This document shows positions 32,320-44,329 of a DNA stretch of 64,000 nucleotides, one piece after another; positions within the stretch are counted from its first letter, which is position 1; every line of letters starts with the position of its first letter. The notes under the pieces were generated by a model. That model made no database searches. It was not told the DNA's origin and was given only the letters and a program-made list of their open reading frames with translations. The stretch lies in NCBI RefSeq assembly GCF_010093815.1, contig NW_022985564.1, positions 186,001-250,000 of the forward strand, written 5' to 3'. Position numbers and translations under genes: made by a program. This DNA comes from Pseudovirgaria hyperparasitica (taxonomy: Eukaryota; Ascomycota; Dothideomycetes; Acrospermales; Acrospermaceae).

Positions 32320-33026
32320 GAGAAATAGACCTCCTTCGTGTACGTCTGTACGAGTCAGTCCCAGGGGATCTCGACTACCGCCTGTGTGGTCTCATGTCGG
32401 AAGAGAGAGCTGATGGGATTTTGTTATCGTTGCCGTATGCTGTTTATTCGTACTTGCTCGCTAGGTTATCAATCATTGTGAAGGATTGAAGAGTCACTTG
32501 TTTTCACTTACTCATGCGGTTCAATCAGAAAGATGCAGGGTCTCAGAGTAACTATTAGGACGAAAAATCGATACACACAGTCATGTTTGTTGAAGTGCTA
32601 TATGCAGTTCCATAGTCTTTGAGCGCGTCCAAATATTGCTTAGGTTGTTTTTTCACAAAGCCGTCTGAAGTAGCGCATAGGTCATTGCCATCTGAGATAG
32701 GGAAAGATATACACAAGATTGTGAGAGGAGCAACGCAAATGCCAAATCCGACCATGCTTCCGTCATCAGTCATGCCGGAAGTAAGGGACTACCACCAAAA
32801 CGCCATAAAATGCGATATCGAAGCAAGAACCAGAGGGGTCTGAAGACCAAAGGGAAGAGAAGAGATGGCAGGGCTCGACGTCGTACTATATACACAACAC
32901 CCTTTGGGAAGACCGCGAACGGGTTGGTGGAGGATTTGCACAGAACGCCGACAGATGCTGATTGGAACAAAGGAAATTCTGGGAAAGAGTAGTGAGTCGT
33001 TGCTGTAAGATAGGCGACATTACGAT
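32320..33026. other. Intergenic, convergent, with weak plus-strand frame
   Basis: About 700 bp between the unrecognised gene and the Syf1 stop. A plus-strand frame 32810-32992 (60 residues, very basic: KNQRGLKTKGKRRDGRARRR) has an ATG but no homologue I can recognise. It may be part of a small gene or chance. Confidence 0.3.
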
Positions 33027-35645
33027 CAGAGATCGTCGTCCATGTCGATGGCGTCGGGGTTTGCCGGGACAGCTTGATCGATAGTCGCGGACGCGGGCTT
33101 GTTGATTTGGCTGCCTTCTGGCCCGGTGCTTGCGGCGACGAAGCCTACCGGTGCGCGGGCTTGTCTGTCGAGAGCAGCCATAGCATCGAGGCGGTCATTT
33201 GTGTCCGCGTCACCATTGGTGTCGGGCTGTGCCTGGCCACGTGCGATTGCTTGCGAGGCGATGAATGAAACATCAGTGCTGTCACAATGTTACCGAGAGC
33301 CCGAGCATGAAATGGATAAGGGAAGGGACATACTTGTACTGAGCCTGTACGCTACGTTTGATGCGAAGCATCTCCTTGAACGTGTCTTCGTTGCCGTGCT
33401 GCACCTCGAAGCTCTCCCAGGTCTTCCAAAAGCCAGGTTCAGTACGCGGATCACAAAATTGACTAGCGTGGCCATAAATTGCTCTTGCGCGATCGATTTC
33501 ACCCAGCCGCCTCTCCATTTCGGCAAATTTGAGGCACATGTCTTTGGCTTCGGAGTCAGGTAGTGCGGCGATAGCACGCTCATAGATGGGTCGTGTTGAC
33601 GTGAGGCCGAAGTTGGACGCCGACTTAGTAATGTAGAAGTTGAACATCTCAAGCTTGTCTTCGTCCGAGACGGCACGGGTGGCACGTTCGTAGATGCGCA
33701 TGGCGTGTCGGGCGAGGCCACGTTCTTCTTCGAGAGCGCCATACATGAGATACAGGACACGAGCGAACTTCGGGGGGCAGTCTTCTACAGCTTGTTCAAA
33801 CAGGTCTCGGAGACGCTCCATGCTGATCTTGCGGTCGACAGCCTTGGTAAGGTAAAGATTCCATAGTTCGAAAGCGACAGGGTAGCTGAACAGGTCTAGA
33901 CCGCGCTCATAGATCTTGAACGAGTCTTCAAAGTACTGATTTTCTTCGAGTAGATTAGCGTAATTGACAACGGTTTGAGGCGTAGCTATCCGGAGTTCGA
34001 ATATTCGTTCATAGACTTTCTTGGTTTCTTCAAGGGTGCTGACACTCTCAACAAGGTCGACATAAAAGGACCAGAGTTTCCAGCTCTTGTGCACACGCTG
34101 CTGTGGGGACAGCGTTTCGTCGAAGTAATCAACATTGGAGCGCTTGGGTGCTTGTGTAGCTTTTGCCATGATTTCCATAGCTTTGTCGAAATTTTCGTTG
34201 CGTAGTTCCATTTCAGCCCACTCGCACCACATCTCTGCGAGTTCAGCAACAGACTTGTAAGGCACCTTGACAGCCTTTTCCATAATGACTCGGGCATTTG
34301 ATAGATCTCCTCCGGATTCATAGAATTTAGCATAATTAGCCCATAAGTCATGGTACTTTCCCACGGCCTTCTTCGGATTGATGACCGCAATGGCATTGGT
34401 GTAAGTCTGCACTACCTCTTTCTTGTTATCACCCCACAACGCAACGCGTTTCTCCCATTCCGGCACGTTATTTGGGTTCTGTCGCAAGAGAACGTCATTC
34501 ACAAGAAATGGGCGTCGATCCATTAATTGTTCAAAACGCATCATGCGAATGTCCAAATCGAGGTCGGCATCCTCGTTTATTCTGCCTTTGTCTGATCGTA
34601 CGGCAGCCTCGTCCATTTTGATACCGATTAAAGCTTCTTCAGCTTCCGCGTAGGTATCGAAGATGATAGAAAAGTCTCGTACAGTCATGACAGTCGTAAT
34701 ACCTTCCTCGAATATATCGCGCGCGCGTTCATATTCGCCCTTGTTGATCCAGTACCGTGCCAGGCCGACCCAAAGAATACCCCTTTGGTCGGAAAACTTG
34801 AGAATCCCACTTCTGATAATTTTTTCGACGTTGATACCGCTGCCGTCTCCTGTTTCGATCTCCTTTGCATGATCGATGATGAGTTCCAGCATCTCTGTCC
34901 AGAATTGGAAAGGACCTTTCGCTTCCTTGCTCTTGAATCGGGGGTTGTTCAGGATGTCCATATATTTTCTAACAGCTTCTGTATATTTGTGCATGTCAAC
35001 CAGAAGCTCAATATAGTCTTCCGTGTGTTCCGGGTGTATCTGAATGTACCGTCGCCATATCTTGACCGCCGTCTCCCCGGACGCGGAGTTCGCGAAAGGC
35101 CGGTACAACGCCCATATGCGGCTGTGCTGAGTGATAGGTAGTGCTCGTAGTGCACGGTCAAACGTCCTTCGCGTTGATGTAATGATAGGTTGCTGCATTA
35201 AGAATGTGAGGTACATCTCCCATATTCTTGGCATCTTATTGAGCAGGACCAGCGCGCGCTCGAACAACGAATTGACCTTGGCATACTGAGGCATGAACTT
35301 CGCTGGATTTTTGCCTTCCAGGTGTCTTGTCCGGAGCTCCAGGTACATCTTCCACAGCTTATACGACCGAGGAAGTGTAGTGCAAGCCCGTTCGAGTACG
35401 AAGGCCCGCTCTATCAAACTTCCATGCTGTTTCTTGTAGGCCACGTAGTCCAACCATGGCTTGATACTGCCTGGATTGCGTAGCAGCTCTTGCTCATAAA
35501 CCACATCATTCTCGGAAATGAGATAGAGTTCCGACGACATCTTAGAGACGCGCTTCACGGCCAGCGCAGGTCCCGAAGGGCTTCTAGTCGAGGTGATGGA
35601 ATGAGAGGTTGCAGCTGGCATCTCCCTGATGAGCTCGCCGGGCAT
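33027..35645 (-). CDS. SYF1: Pre-mRNA splicing factor Syf1 (Clf1/Xab2-type HAT repeats)
   Basis: Two exons, 35645-33334 and about 33279-33027, encode 854 residues. The body is made of tandem HAT repeats (pairs of helices with conserved W and aromatic residues), for example SYKLWKMYLELRTRHLEG, IWEMYLTFLMQQPI, FELWNLYLTKAVDRK and FWKTWESFEVQHGNEDTF. The start region SENDVVYEQELLRNPGSIKP is the conserved Syf1 entry. The small last exon holds the conserved TDVSFIASQAIARG, then a disordered end finishing in MDDDL. Syf1 is an arch-shaped scaffold of the NineTeen complex in the catalytic spliceosome. ATG 35645 is used; a further ATG about 35 codons in, just before the conserved region, is possible. 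Confidence 0.94.
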
Positions 35646-36035
35646 GTTAGCGAAGATGCAGCGCTCCAATGGGCGCAGGAGAAGGTTGAGAGGTCGCCAA
35701 TGTGGATGCGGGCAGAAGGACGTAGGTGAGGTTGGTAGTAGGACGGACTGGCGCAGCAGCGGGTGTTGCGATTTTTGGCGGAGCGCGCTTACGAGACGAG
35801 CTCAATCAATCAGAGCGCTCGGCAACGCTTGCATCTAATAACAGATCCCTGCACTGCAGTCTACCCAGGTAACGCTACGCCATTCGACCCTCTCCGGCGA
35901 CCTTTTGCGTTTACACTGTATTCCGTTTCATTTGCCCGCGATCACAAGAACAACGCATATTAGCAGCCAATCTCGTTCCTTCGTCTTTGTCCGAACCCTT
36001 CTCATTTCGAAACATAAACCAAGACCTCTGTCATC
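35646..36035. other. Divergent promoter between Syf1 and Vma8
   Basis: About 390 bp shared upstream region of two divergent housekeeping genes. No repeats or RNA gene seen. Confidence 0.4.
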
Positions 36036-37032
36036 ATGTCTGGCAGCGGGGTAAGCTCGTTGATAGCTTTGAAGCTTCTTTGATATATTGATGATATACT
36101 AATGGCTCGAAGCAGGCGAGAGAATCGGTCTTCCCGACCCGACAATCGCTGGGCCTGATGAAGAGCAAGCTTAAGGGCGCTCAGACCGGTCATGACCTGC
36201 TCAAGAGAAAGAGTGAAGCTCTGACAAAGTACGGTCTCCCTATCCTCAACGTGAAGCTTGGAAACAATGTCAACAATAGCATGATAGTATGATCTCGTGT
36301 TAACGCATGATTGCAGGCGTTTTCGTGAAATCACCCGCCGTATCGACGAAGCGAAGCGTAAGATGGGCCGCGTCATGCAAATCGCAGCATTTTCCCTCGC
36401 CGAAGTTACGTACGCCGTGGGAAACTCTTCCCTAGGCTATCAGATTCAAGAGTCTGCAAAACAAGCACGTTTCCGAGTACGGACAAAGCAAGAGAATGTC
36501 TCTGGTGTATTCCTGCCGCAGTTCGAAGTGTTCACAGAGGAGGGTAACAACGACTTCGGTCTGACCGGACTCGGCAAGGGTGGTCAACAGGTACAGCGAT
36601 GTAGGGAGACGTATGCAAGGGCTGTCGAGACATTAGTAGAGCTCGCTAGTTTGCAAACAGCGTTTGTTATTCTTGACGAGGTCATTAAGGTTGTCAACCG
36701 AAGAGTCAACGCTATGTATGCTGATACAGTCTCCGCGACACTGGACATTGCTGATTGACTCTAGTGAGCACGTCATTATTCCTCGCACAGAGAACACGAT
36801 TAAGTACATTAACTCTGAGCTGGACGAGCTGGATAGAGAAGAGTTCTACAGGCTGAAAAAGGTATCTGGCAATAAAAAGCGTAATGCTGCAGCAGAAGAG
36901 CTTGAGCGAGCGGGCAAGAAGAAAGCGGACGATGAAGAAGAGGAAGAGGAGGATGAAAAAGAAGAGGAGGAAGATGTCCCAGAAACGAAAGACATGCTAG
37001 GCGACGAAGACGATCAGGATGTGATTTTCTGA
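36036..37032 (+). CDS. VMA8: V-type ATPase subunit D (Vma8)
   Basis: Four exons, 36036-36050, 36116-36228, 36317-36715 and 36765-37032, total 795 nt and encode 264 residues. The first exon codes only MSGSG. The long antiparallel helices that form the central rotor stalk are visible: VFPTRQSLGLMKSKLKGAQ and ETLVELASLQTAFVILDE. The last intron restores RRVNAIEHVIIPRTENTI, the family signature, followed by DELDREEFYRLKKV. The C-terminus carries an uninterrupted acidic run near 36930-36975 and ends DEDDQDVIF. Subunit D turns with the V1 head and connects ATP hydrolysis to the membrane rotor, to which Vma16 (encoded 22 kb away) belongs. Confidence 0.95.
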
Positions 37033-37185
37033 TCTGAGGTATGAAAAGCGATATACCTTAACTATTGAGTATTGGGCACGCAGCTTCCCACATACATGTA
37101 TAATACAACGATGCAATGATACCTTTACCAGCGCCGTGCATGATTTAAACCCTTCCAACGCCGTGACTGACCTTGATCGCCCTCT

Positions 37186-37995
37186 CTATTGTCTCTGGAA
37201 AGTGACCTTCATAGGTTTGCCTTCATCACCAAGCTCCATGCCAGCAACTGACTCCTTCGCACTAATGGCACCGTCCTCTGCTTCATACTCCACGAAGGCA
37301 ATACCGGGCCGATAGGGTACAGGCCGTACCTCCTTGAATCCGGCGAATCTGGCGAATATCGCTTCGAGATTCTCGACATCATAGTCGTGCGGCAGGTTTT
37401 GCACGAACAGGATCTTGTTCGGGGGCAGGTATTCATCTGGGATGACGGCAGCTGAAGCTGTCGACTTAAGTTTAGACGTCTTGATCGGTCGCTGGGTAGG
37501 TTCGGAGTCTGGTGCGCCGCGCTTGAGTTTCTGTTGAGTAGTTGCCGCTTCAAGAGCCTGCTTGCGCTCTGCGAAGAAATATTAGCAAAAGGATCTTCTG
37601 ACCGCGATATATAAGACGTACCTTTTTCAGCTAGTCTCCTTCGTCGATGTAACTCCAGCTCTTCAGCATTTCCGTCGCGCTTGACCGTCGCGTCGCTCCG
37701 CGTCCGCGCAAAGTCTACGCTCATCGGTTTGTCCCATAGCTCGAAGCCCTGCAAGTCTTCTACCGCACGCGCGGCGTGCTCAGGCGACTGAAAGACGACG
37801 AAGGCTTGACCTTTAGCTTTCACGTTGGGTTTTGCAATTATCTCTACAACCGGACCGAAGAGTGAGCACAGGTCTTCGAGAGTCGATGTGAGCATGGACA
37901 GGCGCACGCGCTCGTCGAGATTGCGTACGTATATCCTTAGGCATGTTAGTGAGGCTCAGGTAAGGTTCAATGGGTACAGACGTCGTGTTAGCCAT
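37186..37995 (-). CDS. U1A/U2B''-type snRNP protein with two RRMs
   Basis: Three exons. ATG at 37995; a 46-bp intron (donor GTCTGT, branch CACTAAC, acceptor CTAAG) joins MANTT to IYVRNLDERVRLSML. A second intron, about 37620-37570, separates the HRRRRLAEK linker from the exon starting ERKQALEAA. RRM1 shows RNP2 IYVRNL and RNP1 KGQAFVVF, and PMSVDFAR closes the fold. A basic, alanine-rich linker leads to RRM2 with RNP2 ILFVQNL and RNP1 PGIAFVEY. Two RRMs with this linker are typical of U1A/U2B''/SNF proteins, which bind U1 or U2 snRNA stem-loops. Most fungi have one such gene, so it may serve both particles. Length is about 240 residues. Confidence 0.88.
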
Positions 37996-38328
37996 GGTTG
38001 ACAGTCTGAGGTGTAGAAGGGCGCGAAGATGTAGGCTGGTGGGTTTGTCGTTTGCGGAGCCGGAGCTGTAGTTGCAGTCGAGCTTGAAGAGCGTCCTTAA
38101 CGAGCTACCTCGTCACCAAGCAACAACGCCCATTTGTAGAATGGATTCCTCTCTGTCCTCAACACGATCTGATTGCACGAAAGCTTATTTCCTGGAGATC
38201 AGCGAATGCCCATGACTTAGTAGAACGAGTCTGATCGTTTGTTACGCGCACATCACCCATCACTTCACAATCTAAACATCAAACATAATTCAGCATCGTT
38301 ATCGGAATATGATTCCTGAAATGAAGCT
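37996..38328. other. Intergenic; promoter of the U1A-type gene
   Basis: About 330 bp between two minus-strand genes. No supported feature. Confidence 0.4.
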
Positions 38329-41290
38329 TTATCTCAGTAGGCCTTGCAACCGCTTATCCTCTGCAAGCAGTCGATTGATCTCATCAGCTATCGCGATACT
38401 ATCGCCTTCGATAGCCTCCCTTAGCATTATCGCTGTGTTCCTTAGTTCCGCTCGAACATCCGCAAATTCTCCTCCGTGGTCTTCCAGTCGAATCCAACAT
38501 ACACACAGTCCTTTTAAGATACCCCCTCGATGAAAAGCCAAACGAGGCTTGCTGTTCCTCATGATCACTTGTAACGCTAGAGAAGCTCTGACAAGCAACG
38601 GCGGGTACGCATAACCAAATGGGTCTGATAGAATGGTACCAAGCATGGGAATGAGATCCTTGAGATGCTTGACTGAGTAAATCCCCTGTGCATCAAGTAA
38701 CGGACAGAGCTCTGTCAGAAGAAGCTCAGCAATTTGCACATTTTCACCCGCGTGATAGTATGGTGCCAGAATTCCTTTTCGAATGATGGCATCAATAAAT
38801 TTTTCTCGTTTAACGCAAACGACTGACCTGGGAGACTGTACATTCGAACTGGGATATTGAATATTTGCAAGGGTAATCAGGGTTGGGAAAGTTGCTTTCA
38901 GCAATTCAATGCTTTCGTTTTCAGGGGTGAGTGATGGGAGGTATGTGAACAGAGGGAAAAGCTCTTTCTCAAATATATCACCGAGGCCAGTTCGAGATAG
39001 TAGTTCTGGGGTTGTACGTTGTAACAATATCTTCAGAAGAGTGACGCCTTTTGCCTTCCAGCTAACATCAAGGTCATCGAGTAAAGTCATGACTGGGGGC
39101 AGGAGCAGAGGCCAATTATTCTCGACACGCTTTGCATCAAGGATTGTTATTGACCAGCGGAGCAAATCGATGACGTAGCTAGCGTCCTTCTTCCATGCTT
39201 TAGCTTTGTCTGTATGTATGATGCCGCTCATCGAGATTTTGGCGCTTGGTAGATCACGTGTGTTTTTATGCCCGGTCGCCGTTACGGGTGCGTGTTGTCT
39301 CTGTTCCTTTGATTGAGCAAAAATCGGGCGTAGGGTAGAGGAGAGAAAATGGTGGGCGAGGCGGAAGGGAAGCTCACTTTGTGACGTTGTAGTAAGACTT
39401 GCAGCAACGCGTACTTTGAGTTCCGGTTTTAATGCTTCAATGGCCAGGGAAGGATCTGTGAGATCTGGATGCAGAAGTTGCCATGCCATAACTACTTCCA
39501 GCGCCTCTTTCATCCAAGGTCCGGGTTTTGCAGAAAGCGCTTTGGCAATTGCGTTTCCATCTATGAGAGGTTTGAATGTGTATGCTTCAATGATGCCGAG
39601 ATCTGAGATATGTGCGAGAAATTCTGCGTAGGAGGATACAATCACTGATACACGTGAGTGAGCAGGACAAAAATACACTACTGTTGAAGCACTTACAGTC
39701 TTCTGAATCTGGTGCATTGACTATCTCATGCATCAGTGCATAGAGGGTCTGTTGTCTCCAGCTTGAACCCCATTGACGTATAGCCATCCCAAGAGTATCA
39801 CGTCCAGTAGCATCACCGTCTTCTGCATTCTTCTTCGACAATTTCTTCTGTCTGCAAAACTGGTCCTTGACATTCTTAATGTCTCCAAAATTGCGCGCAG
39901 CTGCAGCGACAATATCGCTATATCGATTTGGTGCTTTGACGCCTTCTCGCGCCATTACTGCTGCAAGTTGTTGGGGTTTACCCTTGCCGGTAGTGATAAC
40001 TGGGGCGTCTGCGTAAGGTACCAGGGAACTGAGAACCCAAGCCAAGTACCTGTCCTCAACGTTCCGAATGAGTATTGGTAGCACTGTTGCCAAGGAGGCA
40101 GAATCGGTCCTGTCTGCTCGGAGTAGCTTCGATACGAAGCGGTACGCAAGGGGGAGACGCGCAACCTCAGGCAAAAAGTCATGCTTCTGTGTAGGGTCAT
40201 CAAAGACTGTATTGTAAAGACCAAGTTTATCGATCAAGGAGAGAGCTTCGCAGGGGTCTGGCCCCTTCAGCATTTTCTCGAACTCTATACCAACACGCTC
40301 ACGGGTGATCTTGACTTTGAAGTCTGTCTTGATCTCGTCATTACGCATGGCCGCCTGTGCGTCCTCGTCGATGGTGTACCCCAGCCTACTGGCAAATCTA
40401 ATCAATCTCAGGACACGGAGCGGATCATCCTTGAACGTCTGGTATGGATCTAGTGGAGTCCTGATGATTTTGAGTTGCATATCTTTGAGCCCTCGTCCGG
40501 TAAAGTCCTCGATGGTGGATGTCTCGAGGTTGTAGAACATCGCATTTACTGTAGCGTCGCGACGGAGAGCATCTTCTTCAGGCGTACCAAATTCTATTTG
40601 AGGGTTCCGACTGTCGTTGGTGTACGTCTCCTTCCGAAGGTTAACCAGGTCAATCTCCAGGCCAAAAACTTTTGTAGTTATGGTTTCAAGATGCTTCGAT
40701 CTCTCAGGATTAGCTTCTATCTTGTGAAGTCCTACTTTGCCGACGTTCTCGTATTTGCTAGCATTACCAGGAATCTGTAGATACTCCTGCATTTTCAGAC
40801 CAAACTGCTCGCCTGTCATCTTGTTGATGGCGATATCGATATCTTTGCTACCTACACCGAGCAGTTTGTCGCGAACCCAGCCTCCTGTCCAACGAAGCTC
40901 AAGCTTTGCTTTCGCAAGCTCTTCAGGGAGCTTCACCGTCGAAGACGCAGCATCTCCTGGAGATGATTGATCAATATATGCTGCAGTATCTAAGAGGAGC
41001 TGTCGCAATGCAGACTCGAGCTCGGTCAATTCAATAGTCGGTGGCTTAGTTGCACCGTTCGACGACATCTTCGGCACGTCAGCCGTAACTGTCTCAGGTA
41101 GTTCGATTCTCCTTCGTTTTAATCCACGTTCGGTTTCTGAGACTGGCGAAGTCTTCGACTTTTCAGGCATCCGATATACGTTCGCTGCAACATGAAACCA
41201 CAAACGTCGTAGCTGAATGGCAGTTCGCGATCTAGGGCGAAAAGTGCGCGAAGAAAGGAGAAATGGGCGAGCGACCTGGTGTAGAGTCAT
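38329..41290 (-). CDS. CCA1: tRNA CCA-adding enzyme fused to a Tti2 (TELO2-interacting) module
   Basis: Two exons, 41290-39697 and 39644-38329, total 2910 nt and encode 969 residues. Residues 1 to about 604 are a class II tRNA nucleotidyltransferase. They include a basic, arginine-rich N-terminus (mitochondrial targeting), GGWVRDKLLGVGSKDIDIAI with the catalytic D-x-D pair, RRDATVNAMFYNL, DPLRVLRLIRFASRLGY, and a tail with AHISDLGIIEAYTFKPLIDG and PWMKEALEVVMAWQL. The same frame continues with no stop and no splice signal I can see into about 365 residues (39426-38329) matching Tti2 (PF10521): LRPIFAQSKEQ, NNWPLLLPPVMTLLDDLDV, TPELLSRTGLGDIFEKELFP, YSVKHLKDLIPMLGTILSDPFG. CCA1 adds CCA to tRNA 3' ends. 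Tti2 is part of the Tel2-Tti1-Tti2 chaperone of PIKK kinases. The 52-bp intron (GTAAGT to TATCAG) lies inside the CCA1 part. An unnoticed gene boundary is the alternative. Confidence 0.82.
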
Positions 41291-41764
41291 GCATAGACCT
41301 GACTCTTAGTACGTATGGTACGTAGAGGGCTAGTCTGGTCTCTTGTAACGGCTGATAGTCACTCTATTCGCCTATGAGTCGAGCGATACGGTTTCAGTAT
41401 AAGAGGAAGACTCTAGGTTGATAAGAGTTAAGAAAAGAAGACACGATAGATAGATATATGATACATGATAGATCAAAAGTAGGCGAGTAGGTAGAAGCTG
41501 GCGCCACAATGTGGCGTCGGTTTTAGCAAAACGGAAAAGGAACAGTGCCAGCCCGGTCTACGCCATACCGCGTGGCATCTCCGTTAGCATTATACGACAA
41601 TGCAGTGTGAACGAAACCCGCGACCTTATTAGTATCTGTACCCTTTCCCCATGCAAGAGCAATCCCACGATTGACTTACAGAGCAATATCACCTTGCGAC
41701 CCATGCTACGTACATCTGCGCTGCTCTATCGACCTTTTCCCAGCCGAGCGAGGCGGAGGCTTCC
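41291..41764. other. Divergent promoter between CCA1 and Trs85
   Basis: About 475 bp. It contains a purine-rich microsatellite-like run (GATAGATAGATATATGATA) near 41445-41465. No gene seen. Confidence 0.35.
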
Positions 41765-44243
41765 ATGACGCCTTCACAAGATGCCACACCAATACCACTC
41801 CCGATCACCGCTCCTGCGCTGTCCGGTATAGATGAGTCCATAAAACTCCCAAGGAGACGGGCTCAATCGCCTGGTGCGTCTCTAGCGTCTCTTCCAGATC
41901 GTCGCTCCAGCCCTTCTCTGTCCTCCTTGTTCGCATCCACCTCGTCTCTCGCCGGTAGTAGGCCAGGTTCAGGCACATCAACTCCTACTGCCTCGACGAT
42001 CCCAAGTTCAGTCTTCTCCCCAGTGTCACGATCAAACGGGGCTCCCTTCCCCGGTCCAGGATTCGAAGGAACAGAAGAGCTACGGAACCTAATATCCAGA
42101 TCGTTTGCGCCGCATGTGGGAGTGCTGGCGTCTGAAGACACAGAAGAGCTGGTGCAGCAGAAAGGATTTCAGGGTGGATTACTAGATCTTATAAGACCAT
42201 TTGGCGAGCATATAACAGGAAAGCTGGCCATACGAGACAGCAATGGCTCCAGTAAAGTCGTCGACGATTTCGGGATACGTTTCATGGGTCTCAAAGATGG
42301 CCTCGGCTACCCGTCGTTCCCTAGAAAGAGCGCGGAGGGGGTGTATGATTCAACAAATCGGGAGCTGAACTCAGGAAAACCGTCAGACCGATGGTCGCGG
42401 ACAGGTGGTGACATATCGCATATTGAAGAAGCTGTAGGCCGACATATTGCATATGCCGAAATGCAAAATACAGGGTCGATCTCAGACTATTTCAATAGCA
42501 GGAACATTTCATCTGCCGGTTGGGAGGCGTCGCCGTTCTACGCTCTTTATCTAAGGCGGTTGTTGTCGGGTCTTCCATTGGTACCCCACGAAACGTTCTC
42601 GCATCCTGTGGCCTGTGTTATAGCCATAAGTTCTCATAGCACATCACCCATAGAGGAACTCCGACGCCTATACACCAGCACGAACATTAGTGATTCTAGG
42701 CTTCCACAATGGGTGAACAACGAATTCTTACGATACTACGTTTTATTGCATGATGAAGACAATGACGATATCAAGCAGTCAATGGGCCTCTATGAGCAAA
42801 TGAAACGTAACTTTGGGCTTCATTGCCATTTATTACGGATACGTAGCGCACAGGCTGTTCCTTCAGATGATGAAAGTGTGAGAATACCGTTATGTGAGTG
42901 GATGTCTGCCTCTGAGGAATTGGCAGAAATCGAAAAGCGAGGTAAGACCATTATTATCTATGGTCGTGTTCAATAAAACTGATGGCTCCTTAGAAGCTGC
43001 AGACGATGACGTTGATCCAACGCCATGCATTTTCGAGTCTGATGCCACAGCCATCAGGAGTTTCGTCCGTGAGCTTGTAGCGTCTTCCATCGTACCATTG
43101 ATGGAGCGGATGTGCGCCCAATGGAATGAACAAATTCTTTCGCGCCGCAAAGGTTTAAGCGGCCGATTCATGTCCCTCTCAAAACGGTGGACTCCTTTTG
43201 GAGCTTCGTCGCGCAACAGCTCCGGTCCTATGTCTGGCGGGTCCAGCAATTACGACTCCTTGCAGGGCTTTTACAAACCCGACACACCCGAAGCGTTGAT
43301 GCGCAAGCTCGCTGACTATGCGTTCATGCTACGCGACTACAAACTGGCCCAATCTACCTACGACGTACTGCGTTCTGATTTCAATAGTGATAAAGCGTGG
43401 ACATACTATGCAGGTGCTAGCGAAATGGTTGCCATTGCAGCGCTGATGACCCCGAATAATATGTCCTCAAAAGCCCGCATTGAGAACATTGACCAATTCC
43501 TGGAGGCTTCGTCATACTCCTACGTCACCCGCTCCGCAGCTCCGTATTACGCACTGCGAACACTCGCCCTAGGCCTGGAACTTCTTCGGCTACGCGGGAG
43601 TTCAGCCGCGGACGATGCCGCACGCTGGGCGTCTCGAATACTAGAATCGAGGCTGGTGGGTCCCATTGGACATGCGCTCTTCACGGAGCGCGTCTCAGCA
43701 TCATATGGTTGTCGTCGCGGTGTTGGGAACCTTAACTCTGGAAGCCGCACAAGAAAGTCGGCATTGTGGGCTTTACTTGCTACCTCAGAGTGGATCGCAC
43801 TCGAGAAAACGGACTTGGCCGAGAAAGCACTGCACCGTGCGTGTGCCCTGTACGGTGTCTTGCCCGGTGCATTTGAGGACACGCCTGTTGATATAAAGGA
43901 GGCTGAAGATGGCGTAGACAAGCTTGGCCTGCCGATGAGAGCATATCCTCTCGCATTCGGGGAGATGAAGGCCCATATTGATAGCCTAAGAGAGGCCTTA
44001 AGCGAGCAGAGGAGGATGGCTGACGGATATGATGACATGGCCGAAACGCTCATGCCAGCTGATGACGAAGAATTGGAGGTTGAAGATGTAATTAGCGAGA
44101 GTCTGACCGTGAACGCGCGGCCGAACCGCAAGAGCTTGATTGGCGCTCAAATGCCCTTTGGTGTAGATGTGGCACCATTGAGTCCCGTGCGGACAAGAGA
44201 CGAAGGCGAAGAAGGGTTTACGGAGAGTGATAAGATCTTGTGA
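41765..44243 (+). CDS. TRS85: TRAPPIII complex subunit Trs85
   Basis: Two exons, 41765-42941 and 42994-44243, total 2427 nt and encode 808 residues. The N-terminal 90 residues are disordered and serine-rich. The TRAPPC8/Trs85 core starts near LRNLISRSFAPHVGVLASED. It continues with WEASPFYALYLRRLLSGLPL and PHETFSHPVACVIAISSHS, and the long segment LPQWVNNEFLRYYVLLHDED. After the 52-bp intron come IPLMERMCAQWNEQILSRRK-like sequence, a TPR-like stretch (ADYAFMLRDYKLAQSTYDVL) and YYALRTLALGLELLRLRG. Trs85 makes TRAPP a Ypt1 exchange factor for autophagy (TRAPPIII). The C-terminus is acidic and disordered. Confidence 0.9.
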
Positions 44244-44329
44244 GCGGGCTAGGTGTGGTTCAGCTTCAGATGTGTGTAAGTATACCCTTATTTCAGTACT
44301 CATTGACACTGGCATCTACATCAAATAGA

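Noticed and set aside
39587-39696. Stop of the CCA1 frame after DSEDC and a separate downstream gene
   Set aside because: A normal 52-bp intron (GTAAGT to TATCAG) restores a frame that carries the conserved C-terminal CCA1 segment, so the tail belongs to the same gene.
44098-44315. Possible small gene in the short spacer between Trs85 and PL4
   Set aside because: The frames are antisense to Trs85; the remaining convergent spacer is under 100 bp.
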